DNA of 44,121 nt from a virus. Location of the stretch: IMG/VR virus record IMGVR_UViG_3300045049_000218, positions 1-44,121 of that record; one strand, given 5' to 3'. Below, piece by piece: positions 13,363 through 20,050 of the stretch; positions within the stretch are counted from its first letter, which is position 1; every line of letters begins with the position of its first letter. Both the position numbers and the translations under genes were made by a program. The notes beneath the pieces were generated by a model. It did not search any database. It worked only from the letters and a program-made list of their open reading frames with translations, and was not told where the DNA came from.

Positions 13363-14891
13363 TGGCCACGGCGCTGCACCGCATCGGCTCCGCGATCGAC
13401 CAGGTCATCGGTCTTTTCTCGCCGCGCGCCGGCCTTCTGCGCCAGCACCAGCGCAAAGCCCTGGCCCGCGCCTACGAGGCCGCCGCGCCCCGCGACCGAT
13501 GGAAGCCGCGACGCGCCGGCGCCAGCCCCAACGCCGACCACCTTGGTGACGCCAGCATCATCCGCAACAAGGCGCGCTTCCTGGTGCAGAACGTGCCGTA
13601 CCTGGCCGCCGCGCTGGAAGACGGCATGGTGGCCTACACCATCGGCACCGGCATCATCCCGCGGGCCACCGGCAAAGGCGCTGTGCGCCTCAACGCCGCC
13701 TATGCCGACTGGATCAAGGTCTGCGACGCCGACGGCAAGCTCGACTTCTACGGCATCCAGGCCGCTGCCTGGCGCGCCTGCGAGCAGGACGGCGAGGTCC
13801 TCATCCGCCTGCGCTCGCGCCTGCCGGCTGACGGCCTGCCCGTGCCGCTGCAGCTGCAGCTGCTCGAGATCGACTACCTCGATACCAACCGCAACTACGG
13901 CGGCCTCAACAACAACATCGTCATCGAGGGCATCGAGTACGACCTGCTCAACAACGTCGTCGCCTACTGGCTCTTCGATCAGCACCCCGGCGACGTGACC
14001 CTGCGCAACGGCGTGCGCGTCATGAGCCACCGCGTGCCGGCCGAGAAGATCATCCATCTGTACCGCCCGGCGCGGCCAGGCCAGGGCCGCGGCTTCAGCC
14101 GCTTCGCGCCCGTCATCACCCGGACGCGCGACCTGCAGCTCTACGAAGACGCCGAGCTCGCGCGCAAGAACCTCGAGCAGCGCCTGGGTGTCGTCGTCAG
14201 CGGCGACGCCACGCTCATGGCCAACCCAGGCCTCACCACCGGCGGCAGCACCGACCCGGTAGGCAACGCGCAGCAGACCGGCGACCTCGGCAGCCTGCCC
14301 AGCGGCGGCGTGTTCCAGCTGCCCGTGGGCATGAGCAACATGCAGTTCGTGCAGCCCACCGCCGTGCCCGGCCACGTCGACCACGTGCGGCTGCAGTTGC
14401 ACCTGATCGCCTCCGGCCTCGGCGTGCCCTACGAGATCCTCACCGGCGACATGAGCCAGGTGAACTTCAGCAGCTCGCGCATGCGCTGGATGAGCTTCAA
14501 GCGCCGCGTGGAGGCCGACCAGTGGCTCACCTTCATTCCGCGTTTCATGGTGCCGGTGTGGCAGGCCTTCGCCGAGGCAGCCTTCATGGCCGGCAAGGCG
14601 CCCTCGCTCGACTACAGCGTCGACTTCGCTGTGCCGCGCTGGGACTACGTCAACCCTGTCGACGATCTCAAGGCCGACACCGCCGAAGTCGCCCTCGGCG
14701 TCGCAAGCATCAGCGACAAGATCCGCGCCCGCGGTGACCGCCCCGAGCGCGTCTTCGCCGAGCTGGCCAGCGACATCGAGCAGTTCAAGAAGACCGGAAT
14801 CCTCGAGGTGCTCCTGCGCATGCAGAAGACGCACCCCGACCCCGCCCAATCCCAACAAGCGGCCAGCGACACGTCGGCCACCACACCCTAG
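13362..14891 (+). CDS. Portal protein, lambda gpB-like
   Basis: 509 aa (lambda gpB is 533), family PF05136. Landmarks include DASIIRNKARFLVQNVPYL near 65, the catalytic-like clip region EQDGEVLIRLRSRL, HLYRPARPGQGRGFSRFAP, and the wing/stem segment YEILTGDMSQVNFSSSRMRW near 365-384. Dodecameric ring at the capsid vertex for DNA entry and tail attachment. ATG at 13362 chosen (overlap with gpW stop, GGGAG upstream); a GTG two codons earlier is possible. In lambda the protease C follows; here the lysis/fibre cassette intervenes. Confidence 0.92.
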   Translation: MATALHRIGSAIDQVIGLFSPRAGLLRQHQRKALARAYEAAAPRDRWKPRRAGASPNADHLGDASIIRNKARFLVQNVPYLAAALEDGMVAYTIGTGIIPRATGKGAVRLNAAYADWIKVCDADGKLDFYGIQAAAWRACEQDGEVLIRLRSRLPADGLPVPLQLQLLEIDYLDTNRNYGGLNNNIVIEGIEYDLLNNVVAYWLFDQHPGDVTLRNGVRVMSHRVPAEKIIHLYRPARPGQGRGFSRFAPVITRTRDLQLYEDAELARKNLEQRLGVVVSGDATLMANPGLTTGGSTDPVGNAQQTGDLGSLPSGGVFQLPVGMSNMQFVQPTAVPGHVDHVRLQLHLIASGLGVPYEILTGDMSQVNFSSSRMRWMSFKRRVEADQWLTFIPRFMVPVWQAFAEAAFMAGKAPSLDYSVDFAVPRWDYVNPVDDLKADTAEVALGVASISDKIRARGDRPERVFAELASDIEQFKKTGILEVLLRMQKTHPDPAQSQQAASDTSATTP

Positions 14892-14900
14892 GAGCCGTCT

Positions 14901-15149
14901 TTGTCGCTCGACGCCCAGAAACATCACGAGGCCGTGCGCGTCGCCGTGGAGGCAGTCCCTGCCGCCGGCGTCGTTGTCTACACCAAGGTGCTCGGCTACT
15001 CGCTCAACGACCTGGCCGCGCTGGCCGGCATGGGCCTGATCTTCCTGCAGGCCCTGTACCTCCTCTGGCGCTGGCGCCGCGATGCGCGCCGCGAGCGGCG
15101 CCGCCAGTTCCTCGAACGCGCGCACGACGAAGCCGCACCCGAAGACTGA
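14901..15149 (+). CDS. T7-type (class II) holin, 82 aa
   Basis: TTG start with AGGAG 7 bp upstream. Two short hydrophobic stretches (about residues 21-33 and 38-56: LAALAGMGLIFLQALYLLW) flank GYSLNDL, the same order as the GLSLNEW motif of T7 gp17.5 holin. A strongly basic helix (RWRRDARRERRR) and acidic end follow. This predicts an inner-membrane holin that times lysis by releasing the endolysin. It stands 3 kb before a second holin candidate (18244) and directly after the portal. Confidence 0.6.
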   Translation: MSLDAQKHHEAVRVAVEAVPAAGVVVYTKVLGYSLNDLAALAGMGLIFLQALYLLWRWRRDARRERRRQFLERAHDEAAPED

Positions 15150-15177
15150 CCCTTTCCCACCGAAGGACCTTGCAACC

Positions 15178-15714
15178 ATGAAGCTCATGCACTCCACCTC
15201 GAAGAAGCTCCTCTCGCTCGCCGCGGCCCTGATGATCGGCCTGGCGGCCCTCGTCGCAACCGTGCCCGCGATGGCCGGCGCGCTCAGCGACTACGCCGAG
15301 AACCATCTGATCGACGCGTTCCTGCGCGGCCAGACCTACACGATGCCGGCGACCACGTATGTGGCGCTCACCACCACGACGCCCAGCGATTCCAGCTGCG
15401 GCACCGAGGTCAGCGGCGGCAGCTATGCGCGCGTGGCGGTCACCAGCAGCCTGGCCAACTGGGCCGGCACGCAGAGCACGGGATCGACAACCGCCTCCAC
15501 CGGCACCGGCGGCACCACGTCGAACAACAACACCATCACCTTCCCTGCGCCCACGGCGAACTGGGGCACCGTGGTGGGCTTCTGCGTGTTCGACGCCAGC
15601 ACCAGCGGCAACCTGCTCTTCTACAGCACGCTGACCACCAGCAAGACGATCAACAACGGCGACGCCGCGCCCAGCTTCGCCGCCGGCGCGCTCACCTTCC
15701 AGATCGACAACTGA
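15178..15714 (+). CDS. Signal-peptide protein with phage fibre-like domain, 178 aa
   Basis: Residues 1-33 are a classical Sec signal peptide: basic start, hydrophobic core LLSLAAALMIGLAALVA and cleavage after VPAMA. The mature part begins GALSDYAENHLIDAFLRGQT and runs on with VALTTTTPSDSSCGTEVSGG, a pattern found in phage tail-fibre or capsid-fibre-like proteins. The rest is Ser/Thr/Gly-rich beta sequence with two Cys. A virion-like domain carrying an export signal is odd: the protein may be shown at the cell surface or in the periplasm. The stop overlaps the next ATG by one base (TGATG). Confidence 0.75.
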   Translation: MKLMHSTSKKLLSLAAALMIGLAALVATVPAMAGALSDYAENHLIDAFLRGQTYTMPATTYVALTTTTPSDSSCGTEVSGGSYARVAVTSSLANWAGTQSTGSTTASTGTGGTTSNNNTITFPAPTANWGTVVGFCVFDASTSGNLLFYSTLTTSKTINNGDAAPSFAAGALTFQIDN

Positions 15715-16154
15715 TGCAGCCCCGCATGACGCAGCTGCGCCACCTCTTCGTCGCGCTGCTGCTGGCCGCGCTCTCAACCCTCGGGCATGCACAAGTGATC
15801 CTCTACGAGCAAACCAACGTGCAGCTGCCCAAGGGCGCCTTCACGTCGCCGGCGCTGACCGTCCCCGCGAATCTCACCACCAACGAGATCGACATCAGCA
15901 TCAGCGCCGAAAACTGGCCTGCAGGGGGCGTCGACGTGTCGCTGCTGGCCTCGTTCGATGGTGGCACCACCTACGTCACCGTCTTCGGCCCGCAAACCAT
16001 GCAGAAGCCGCTGGTGGACAAGGCTGGAGTACTGCCGCCCGTGCGCGTGGGCTATTCCTGGGGCAGCAGCGCCAAGCCCACGCACATGAAGGGTCAGGCC
16101 AACTCGCCGGCGCGCTTCACGGCGGCCGATCTGCAGGTCGTGTCGCCGCAGTAG
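15714..16154 (+). CDS. Exported protein of unknown function, 146 aa
   Basis: Signal peptide at residues 1-26 (basic MQPRMTQLRHLF, core VALLLAALSTLG, cleavage after GHA). The mature domain is beta-rich (VILYEQTNVQLPKGAFTSPA, then EIDISISAENWPAGGVDVSL and FDGGTTYVTV), resembling phage jelly-roll or adhesin-like modules, without cysteines or enzyme motifs. It is translationally coupled to the preceding exported protein and followed after 5 bp by the repeat protein, suggesting a three-protein set. Function unknown. Confidence 0.7.
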   Translation: MQPRMTQLRHLFVALLLAALSTLGHAQVILYEQTNVQLPKGAFTSPALTVPANLTTNEIDISISAENWPAGGVDVSLLASFDGGTTYVTVFGPQTMQKPLVDKAGVLPPVRVGYSWGSSAKPTHMKGQANSPARFTAADLQVVSPQ

Positions 16155-16159
16155 ATGGC

Positions 16160-17857
16160 ATGGCAGTCGCCCTCCGCACCGCGTGGTCCAACTCCACGCC
16201 GGCACAACCGTACAACCTCACGGTCAGTGCGGCGGCGGGCGACTTCCTGCTCCTCTACTACGTAGACGACAACACCACTGCCGAGACCAACACCTGGCCC
16301 TCCGGCTTCGTCGAGCGATGCAACATCCTCCTCTCGGCGATCGACGGCTCCACGCTCGCCGCGTCCACCAAGACGAGCGCGAGCGGCACTGAGACATCCC
16401 TCAGCACCAGCCTCTCGCCCAACACCGGCGCAATGGGCGGCTGCCTCGCCTTTACCGGCGTCGACACCACCACGCCGCTCGACGTGGCCGTGGCCACCAA
16501 CAAGGCCGACACCACCGGCGCGGGCCCGTGGAGCGTCAGCGCGACCATCACGCCCACCACCGACGGCTGCATGCTCGTGGTGCTGGCGGACATGGACCCG
16601 TCCACCTCGCAGGACAGCGTCTTCAGCATCAGCACGTCCAGCGGCTCAACGGGCGCGTGGACCAAGCAGCAGGACCTCAACAGCGGCTTCTACAACTGCG
16701 CCGCGTTCACCAGCCTGCAGAGCACGGCCGGCGCGGTGACCGTCCAGGTCACGGGCTCCAACCCCAGCGGCGGCAACGCGGGTCGCTCCATCGCCATCTT
16801 CGCGTTGCGGCCGGCAGGCGGCGGCAGCACAGGTGCAGCGCTCGCCGGCTCGGCGACCGACTCTGCAGCAGCCACCGGCGCGCTCACCACGCAGATCAAG
16901 CTCGCGGGCGCAGCGCTGGCCATCGCCACCGCGACCGGCGCGCTCACCGCCCAGATCAAGCTCGCCGGCGCCGCGGCTGACACTGCAGCCGCCAGCGGCG
17001 CGCTCACCACGCAGATCCCGCTCGCAGGGGCCGCGGCTGACGCGGCCACAGCCTCCGGCAGCCTCACCGCGCAGATCCAGCTCGCCGGCGCCGCCTCGGC
17101 CACCGCCGCGGCGGCGGCCACGCTCACCACCTCCATCCAGCTCGGCGGCACCGCGCTCGCCCAAGCCGTGGCCAGCGCGCTGCTGTCCACCGGCATCAAC
17201 ATGGACGCGCAGGCCGTCGCGCAGGCGGCCGCATCGGGCACGCTCACCACGGCCATCCAGCTGGCCGCGAGCGCAGCCGCGAGCGCAGCGGCCAGCGGCT
17301 CGCTCAACGGCAGCGGCGCCAGCCTGGCGGCCTCTGCGGTGGCGCAGGCGCTGGCCAGCGGCGCGCTCGGTACCGGCATCACCTTGGTGGGCAATGCCAA
17401 CGCTTCAGCCGGCGCGAGCGGCGACCTCACCGCGATCATCCTGCTCGACGGCGCATCGGTCGCGCAGGCGATCGCCACCGCCAGCCTGCAGACCGGCATC
17501 CCGCTCTCTGGCGCCGCGCTCGACCAGGTCACAGCCACCGGCACGCTCGCGGTGCCCGTTGACCTGTCAGCTGACGCGCTCGCCCAGGCCATCGCCACCG
17601 GAGCGCTTACCGCGCAGATCTCGCTCACCGGCTTCGCCGGCGCGCAGGTGTCGGCTAGCGGCAGCCTGTCCACCGGCATCGCGCTCGCCGGCGCCGCGGC
17701 GGCCAGCGCCACGGCCACCGGGCACCTCGCCCAGTTCGTCTCCGGCGTGCTGAACACCTGGCACCTGGCCGAGCGCAACCGCGCCGCCGTGCTAGCGCCG
17801 CGCGGCCGCGTGGCCCAGCTGGCGTCCCGGCCGCGCGCCTGGCACATCGAACCCTGA
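16160..17857 (+). CDS. Repeat-rich fibre-like protein, 565 aa
   Basis: Residues 1-225 form a beta-rich domain (NLTVSAAAGDFLLLYYVDDN near 19-38, CLAFTGVDTTTPLDVAVAT mid-way) like domains of phage tail and fibre proteins. Residues 228-524 are about fifteen tandem 20-residue repeats of the type LAGAALAxAxATGxLTTxI, small-residue rich and regular enough for a beta-solenoid or extended stalk. The last 40 residues are different and basic. A long fibre or cell-surface stalk is the best guess. The repeats give 60-bp DNA repeats. Placement between portal and capsid genes is unusual for a fibre. Confidence 0.7.
   Translation: MAVALRTAWSNSTPAQPYNLTVSAAAGDFLLLYYVDDNTTAETNTWPSGFVERCNILLSAIDGSTLAASTKTSASGTETSLSTSLSPNTGAMGGCLAFTGVDTTTPLDVAVATNKADTTGAGPWSVSATITPTTDGCMLVVLADMDPSTSQDSVFSISTSSGSTGAWTKQQDLNSGFYNCAAFTSLQSTAGAVTVQVTGSNPSGGNAGRSIAIFALRPAGGGSTGAALAGSATDSAAATGALTTQIKLAGAALAIATATGALTAQIKLAGAAADTAAASGALTTQIPLAGAAADAATASGSLTAQIQLAGAASATAAAAATLTTSIQLGGTALAQAVASALLSTGINMDAQAVAQAAASGTLTTAIQLAASAAASAAASGSLNGSGASLAASAVAQALASGALGTGITLVGNANASAGASGDLTAIILLDGASVAQAIATASLQTGIPLSGAALDQVTATGTLAVPVDLSADALAQAIATGALTAQISLTGFAGAQVSASGSLSTGIALAGAAAASATATGHLAQFVSGVLNTWHLAERNRAAVLAPRGRVAQLASRPRAWHIEP
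16841..17731 (+). repeat. About fifteen tandem 60-bp coding repeats
   Basis: Each unit encodes 20 residues. Units at the 5' side (16900-17100) are the most alike at DNA level, sharing GGCGCGCTCACC and CAGATC words, while the distal ones are diverged. One unit is 21 residues long (starts at residue 368). This suggests past expansion by slippage or recombination with possible length variation between relatives. Confidence 0.8.
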
Positions 17858-17868
17858 AAGGCGCCCAC

Positions 17869-18228
17869 GTGAAAGCCCCCATCCTCTACAAACCGTCGTT
17901 CGACGATGACCTGTTCGACATCGACTGCAGTGCGGCGCTGCCCCCTGGCGTCACGCTGACCAGTGTGGGCGAGATCACCTGCACGCCGGTCACCGACCCG
18001 CCGCTGACCTTCGCCAACCCGGTCATCAGCACCGCTGACATCACCTACAGCGACCACGTCGCCCCCGCCGGCACCGTCATCCAGGTCGACATCGCCGGCG
18101 GCTACGTGCCGACAACTGCCGGTGGCAGCTACGGCAACACCGAGTACCTCGTGATCGCACGGGCTACGCGCTCCGATGGCCGCGCCTTCAGCGCGCCGGT
18201 GCGCCTCATCCTCAAAGACGCACCCTGA
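17869..18228 (+). CDS. Hypothetical phage protein with Ig-like character, 119 aa
   Basis: GTG start behind a weak GAAAGG. The sequence is beta-rich: DDDLFDIDCSAALPPGVTLT, ITCTPVTDPPLTF, a turn-rich middle and the final strand FSAPVRLIL. The order of strands resembles small Ig-like phage proteins that follow fibre genes. Two cysteines (C20, C38) could pair if exported, but no signal peptide is present. It sits between the repeat protein and the DUF7940-like holin. No specific role assigned. Confidence 0.7.
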   Translation: MKAPILYKPSFDDDLFDIDCSAALPPGVTLTSVGEITCTPVTDPPLTFANPVISTADITYSDHVAPAGTVIQVDIAGGYVPTTAGGSYGNTEYLVIARATRSDGRAFSAPVRLILKDAP

Positions 18229-18243
18229 AAGGAGGGCCACACC

Positions 18244-18468
18244 ATGGTCAAGCTCATCCCCAACTGGAACCGCGCGCACCGCATGATCAGCGTGCAGTGC
18301 AACGCCGCTGCCGTGGCGCTGCTCGGCGCCTGGCAGGCCCTGCCGGCCGATCTCAAGGCCGCGGTGCCGCCCGAGCTCGTGCACTACGGCGCGATCGCGC
18401 TGGTGGCCCTCGGCCTGGCCGGCCGGCTGGTGCAGCAGGCCAGCGTGCAGCCGGAGCAGCCGCAATGA
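18244..18468 (+). CDS. Putative holin (DUF7940-like), 74 aa
   Basis: Strong AAAGGAGGGCC ribosome site. The sequence MVKLIPNWNRAHRMISVQCN followed by AAAVALLGAWQALPADLKAA and a second hydrophobic helix YGAIALVALGLAGRLV matches the two-helix pattern of small phage holins near endolysins. Inner membrane. Its stop overlaps the endolysin ATG (ATGA), so the two are co-translated, the usual holin/endolysin pairing. The T7-type protein at 14901 may be an antiholin or a second holin. Confidence 0.7.
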   Translation: MVKLIPNWNRAHRMISVQCNAAAVALLGAWQALPADLKAAVPPELVHYGAIALVALGLAGRLVQQASVQPEQPQ

Positions 18469-19115
18469 TCACGCTGCAGCAGCTCGCCGCCGCGGTGCAG
18501 TGCACCACGATGACCGCCGAGGCCTGGCATGTGCCGCTGAGCGTGGCCATGGCCGAGTGCAACATCACCACGCCGCTGCGCATGGCCGCCTTCCTCGCGC
18601 AGCTCGGGCACGAGTCCATCTCGCTGTCCGTGCTCGAGGAGAACCTCAACTACAGCGCCCAGCGCCTCACCGAGGTCTGGCCGCACCGCTTCCCCACGCT
18701 GCAGGCCGCCGTGTACTACGAGCATTCGCCGCCCCGGCTGGCCAACCTGGTCTACGCCAACCGCATGGGCAACGGCGACTACAGCAGCGGCGACGGCTGG
18801 CGCTACCACGGCCGTGGCCCCATCCAGCTCACCGGCGCCGACAACTACCGCGCCGCCGGCGACGCGCTTGGCCTGCAGCTGCTCGAGCTGCCCGAGATCG
18901 TGGGCCAGATCGACACGGGCGCGCGTGTGAGCGCGTGGTTCTGGCAGCACGCCGGCTGCAACGCGCCGGCCGACGCCGGCGACTTCGACCAGGTCAGCGA
19001 CCTGATCAACATCGGGCGGCACACCGAGCGCGTGGGCGACGCGCAAGGGTATGCCGACCGCCATCAGCGCTACGAGCGCGCCTTGAAGGTACTGTCATGC
19101 ACACCAACAGCGTGA
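18465..19115 (+). CDS. GH19 chitinase-like endolysin, 216 aa
   Basis: Glycoside hydrolase family 19-type endolysin. The catalytic Glu region FLAQLGHESISLSVLEENLN (about 43-62, acid E50) is followed by NRMGNGDYSSGDGWRYHGRG (about 100-119), PIQLTGADNY, and the C-terminal HTERV..YADRHQRYERAL. It lacks a signal peptide and transmembrane segment, so it needs a holin to reach peptidoglycan, where it cuts glycan strands. ATG overlaps the holin stop; its 3' end overlaps the DUF6527 gene by 19 bp. Confidence 0.88.
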   Translation: MITLQQLAAAVQCTTMTAEAWHVPLSVAMAECNITTPLRMAAFLAQLGHESISLSVLEENLNYSAQRLTEVWPHRFPTLQAAVYYEHSPPRLANLVYANRMGNGDYSSGDGWRYHGRGPIQLTGADNYRAAGDALGLQLLELPEIVGQIDTGARVSAWFWQHAGCNAPADAGDFDQVSDLINIGRHTERVGDAQGYADRHQRYERALKVLSCTPTA

Positions 19116-19411
19116 AGGCCACCCACTTTCCGGGCCTCTGGGACCGCTGGGAGCACGACGAGAGCTTCGCTGAATACGAGCACCCTGGCGCATACGAGTT
19201 CACCGTCAATACGCAGGGCCAGAAGCGCATGGTCTTCGTGTGCCCCGGCTGCAAGGGGTTGACGTTCATCGCCATCCGGCCGGTGGTCGACGGCAGCGAG
19301 CAGTCCTGGGAGTGGGACGGCAACGAGGAGGTGCCAACCCTCACGCCGTCCATTCACCACGTCGGTTGCTGGCACGGCTTCCTCACCAACGGCGAGTTCA
19401 AGTCGTGCTGA
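19097..19411 (+). CDS. DUF6527-like zinc protein, 104 aa
   Basis: Contains FVCPGCKGLTFIAI (C49, C52) and, near the end, WEWDGNEEVPTLTPSIHH followed by GCWHGFLTNGEF (C91, H93), the order of the DUF6527 family, in which PTL.PSI and a late C/H pair probably complete a zinc site. Function is not known. It lies inside the lysis cassette between endolysin and Rz and overlaps both, so it is probably made at the same time. No signal peptide, hence cytoplasmic. Confidence 0.75.
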   Translation: MHTNSVKATHFPGLWDRWEHDESFAEYEHPGAYEFTVNTQGQKRMVFVCPGCKGLTFIAIRPVVDGSEQSWEWDGNEEVPTLTPSIHHVGCWHGFLTNGEFKSC

Positions 19412-19962
19412 CCGATCTCATCCCCGCTCCCTACCGCCTCGCGCTCGAGCTGCTCACCGCGGCCGCGGTGCTCGGCGGCATCTTCTACCTCGGCCACCGC
19501 GGCGGCGTCGAGGCAGAGCGCGTGGTGATGCAAGCCAAGCTCGACGAGCTGCAGCACCGCTGGGACAGCGAAAAGCTCACCCTCCAGCAGGCCGCCATCA
19601 AGGCCCAGCAAGACGCGCAGGCCGAAACCGCCAGGCGCATCGCCGCCGCAAAGGACCAGGACCATGAAGACCTCACGCGCGCGGAGCGCCGCGCGGATGA
19701 TGCCGTTGCTGTCGCTGCTGGCGATCGCGGCCTGCAGCAGCGTTTCGCAGCCGTCGCCGCCGCCGGTTGTGGTCGCCCCGCCGGCGATCCCGCCGCTGCC
19801 AGTGTCGGCCAGGCCGCCAGCTCGTCCGGCGATCTGCTCGCCGACGTGCAGCGCCGGATGGGCGAGGCTGCTGCAACAGTTGTCCGATTCGCTGACGAGT
19901 CAGCCGACGCAGCCAGCAGCTGCGCCGCACGCTACGACTCCCTGAGCGCGGCCGCGCACTGA
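19405..19962 (+). CDS. Rz: Rz-like inner-membrane spanin (DUF2514 type), 185 aa
   Basis: GTG start overlapping the previous stop. An N-terminal signal-anchor (about residues 9-30: YRLALELLTAAAVLGGIFYL) is followed by a long coiled coil rich in Glu/Gln/Ala (about 36-95) in the periplasm, then an Ala-rich C-terminal part. This matches the DUF2514/Rz spanin family. Together with the outer-membrane lipoprotein encoded in another frame inside it, it fuses the two membranes in the last lysis step. Last gene before the capsid block, followed by a 22-bp palindrome. Confidence 0.8.
   Translation: MLTDLIPAPYRLALELLTAAAVLGGIFYLGHRGGVEAERVVMQAKLDELQHRWDSEKLTLQQAAIKAQQDAQAETARRIAAAKDQDHEDLTRAERRADDAVAVAAGDRGLQQRFAAVAAAGCGRPAGDPAAASVGQAASSSGDLLADVQRRMGEAAATVVRFADESADAASSCAARYDSLSAAAH
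19664..19945 (+). CDS. Rz1: Rz1-like outer-membrane lipoprotein spanin, nested in Rz
   Basis: 93 aa, wholly inside the Rz gene in another frame. The signal sequence MPLLSLLAIAAC ends in a lipobox with C24 as the lipidated residue, followed by a Pro-rich mature region (SQPSPPPVVVAPPAIPPLPV), hallmarks of Rz1. Ser at +2 favours transport to the outer membrane. A full nested arrangement as in lambda supports both calls. The ATG follows GGACCAGGACC, a fair ribosome site. Confidence 0.85.
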   Translation: MKTSRARSAARMMPLLSLLAIAACSSVSQPSPPPVVVAPPAIPPLPVSARPPARPAICSPTCSAGWARLLQQLSDSLTSQPTQPAAAPHATTP

Positions 19963-19967
19963 GCGCC

Positions 19968-19989
19968 GCGGTGCACACGTGTGCACCGC
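19968..19989. promoter_or_regulatory. Perfect 22-bp palindrome with CACGTG centre; parS-like or terminator
   Basis: The left half GCGGTGCACAC is exactly complementary to the right half GTGTGCACCGC; the centre reads ACACGTGT. Bacterial ParB sites also centre on CACGTG, and this phage encodes a ParB-like protein. Two one-sided variants occur at 11648 and 42286. It lies 6 bp after the Rz stop, so a terminator hairpin without U-tract is the alternative. Confidence 0.5.
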
Positions 19990-19994
19990 TCCCG

Positions 19995-20027
19995 CGAAAT
20001 CGTCTCACTTTTCCGGGAAATGAGACA
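19995..20027 (+). promoter_or_regulatory. 33-bp hairpin element, copy 2 (upstream of protease/capsid gene)
   Basis: Same sequence as 13095-13127 with one difference (T for C at 20000). GTCTCA at 20002-20007 pairs with TGAGAC at 20021-20026. Its centre is 37 bp before the ATG at 20051. In this copy the element is intergenic, so its conservation is not due to protein coding. The leader has no Shine-Dalgarno and a short CGCC/GGCG dyad before the ATG. Confidence 0.7.
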
Positions 20028-20050
20028 ACCCGCCGCCTACCGTGGCGTGC

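Noticed and set aside
16841-17731. Tandem 60-bp repeats as a possible CRISPR array
   Set aside because: The repeats are in-frame coding, contiguous without spacers, and diverged; they encode a 20-residue protein repeat.
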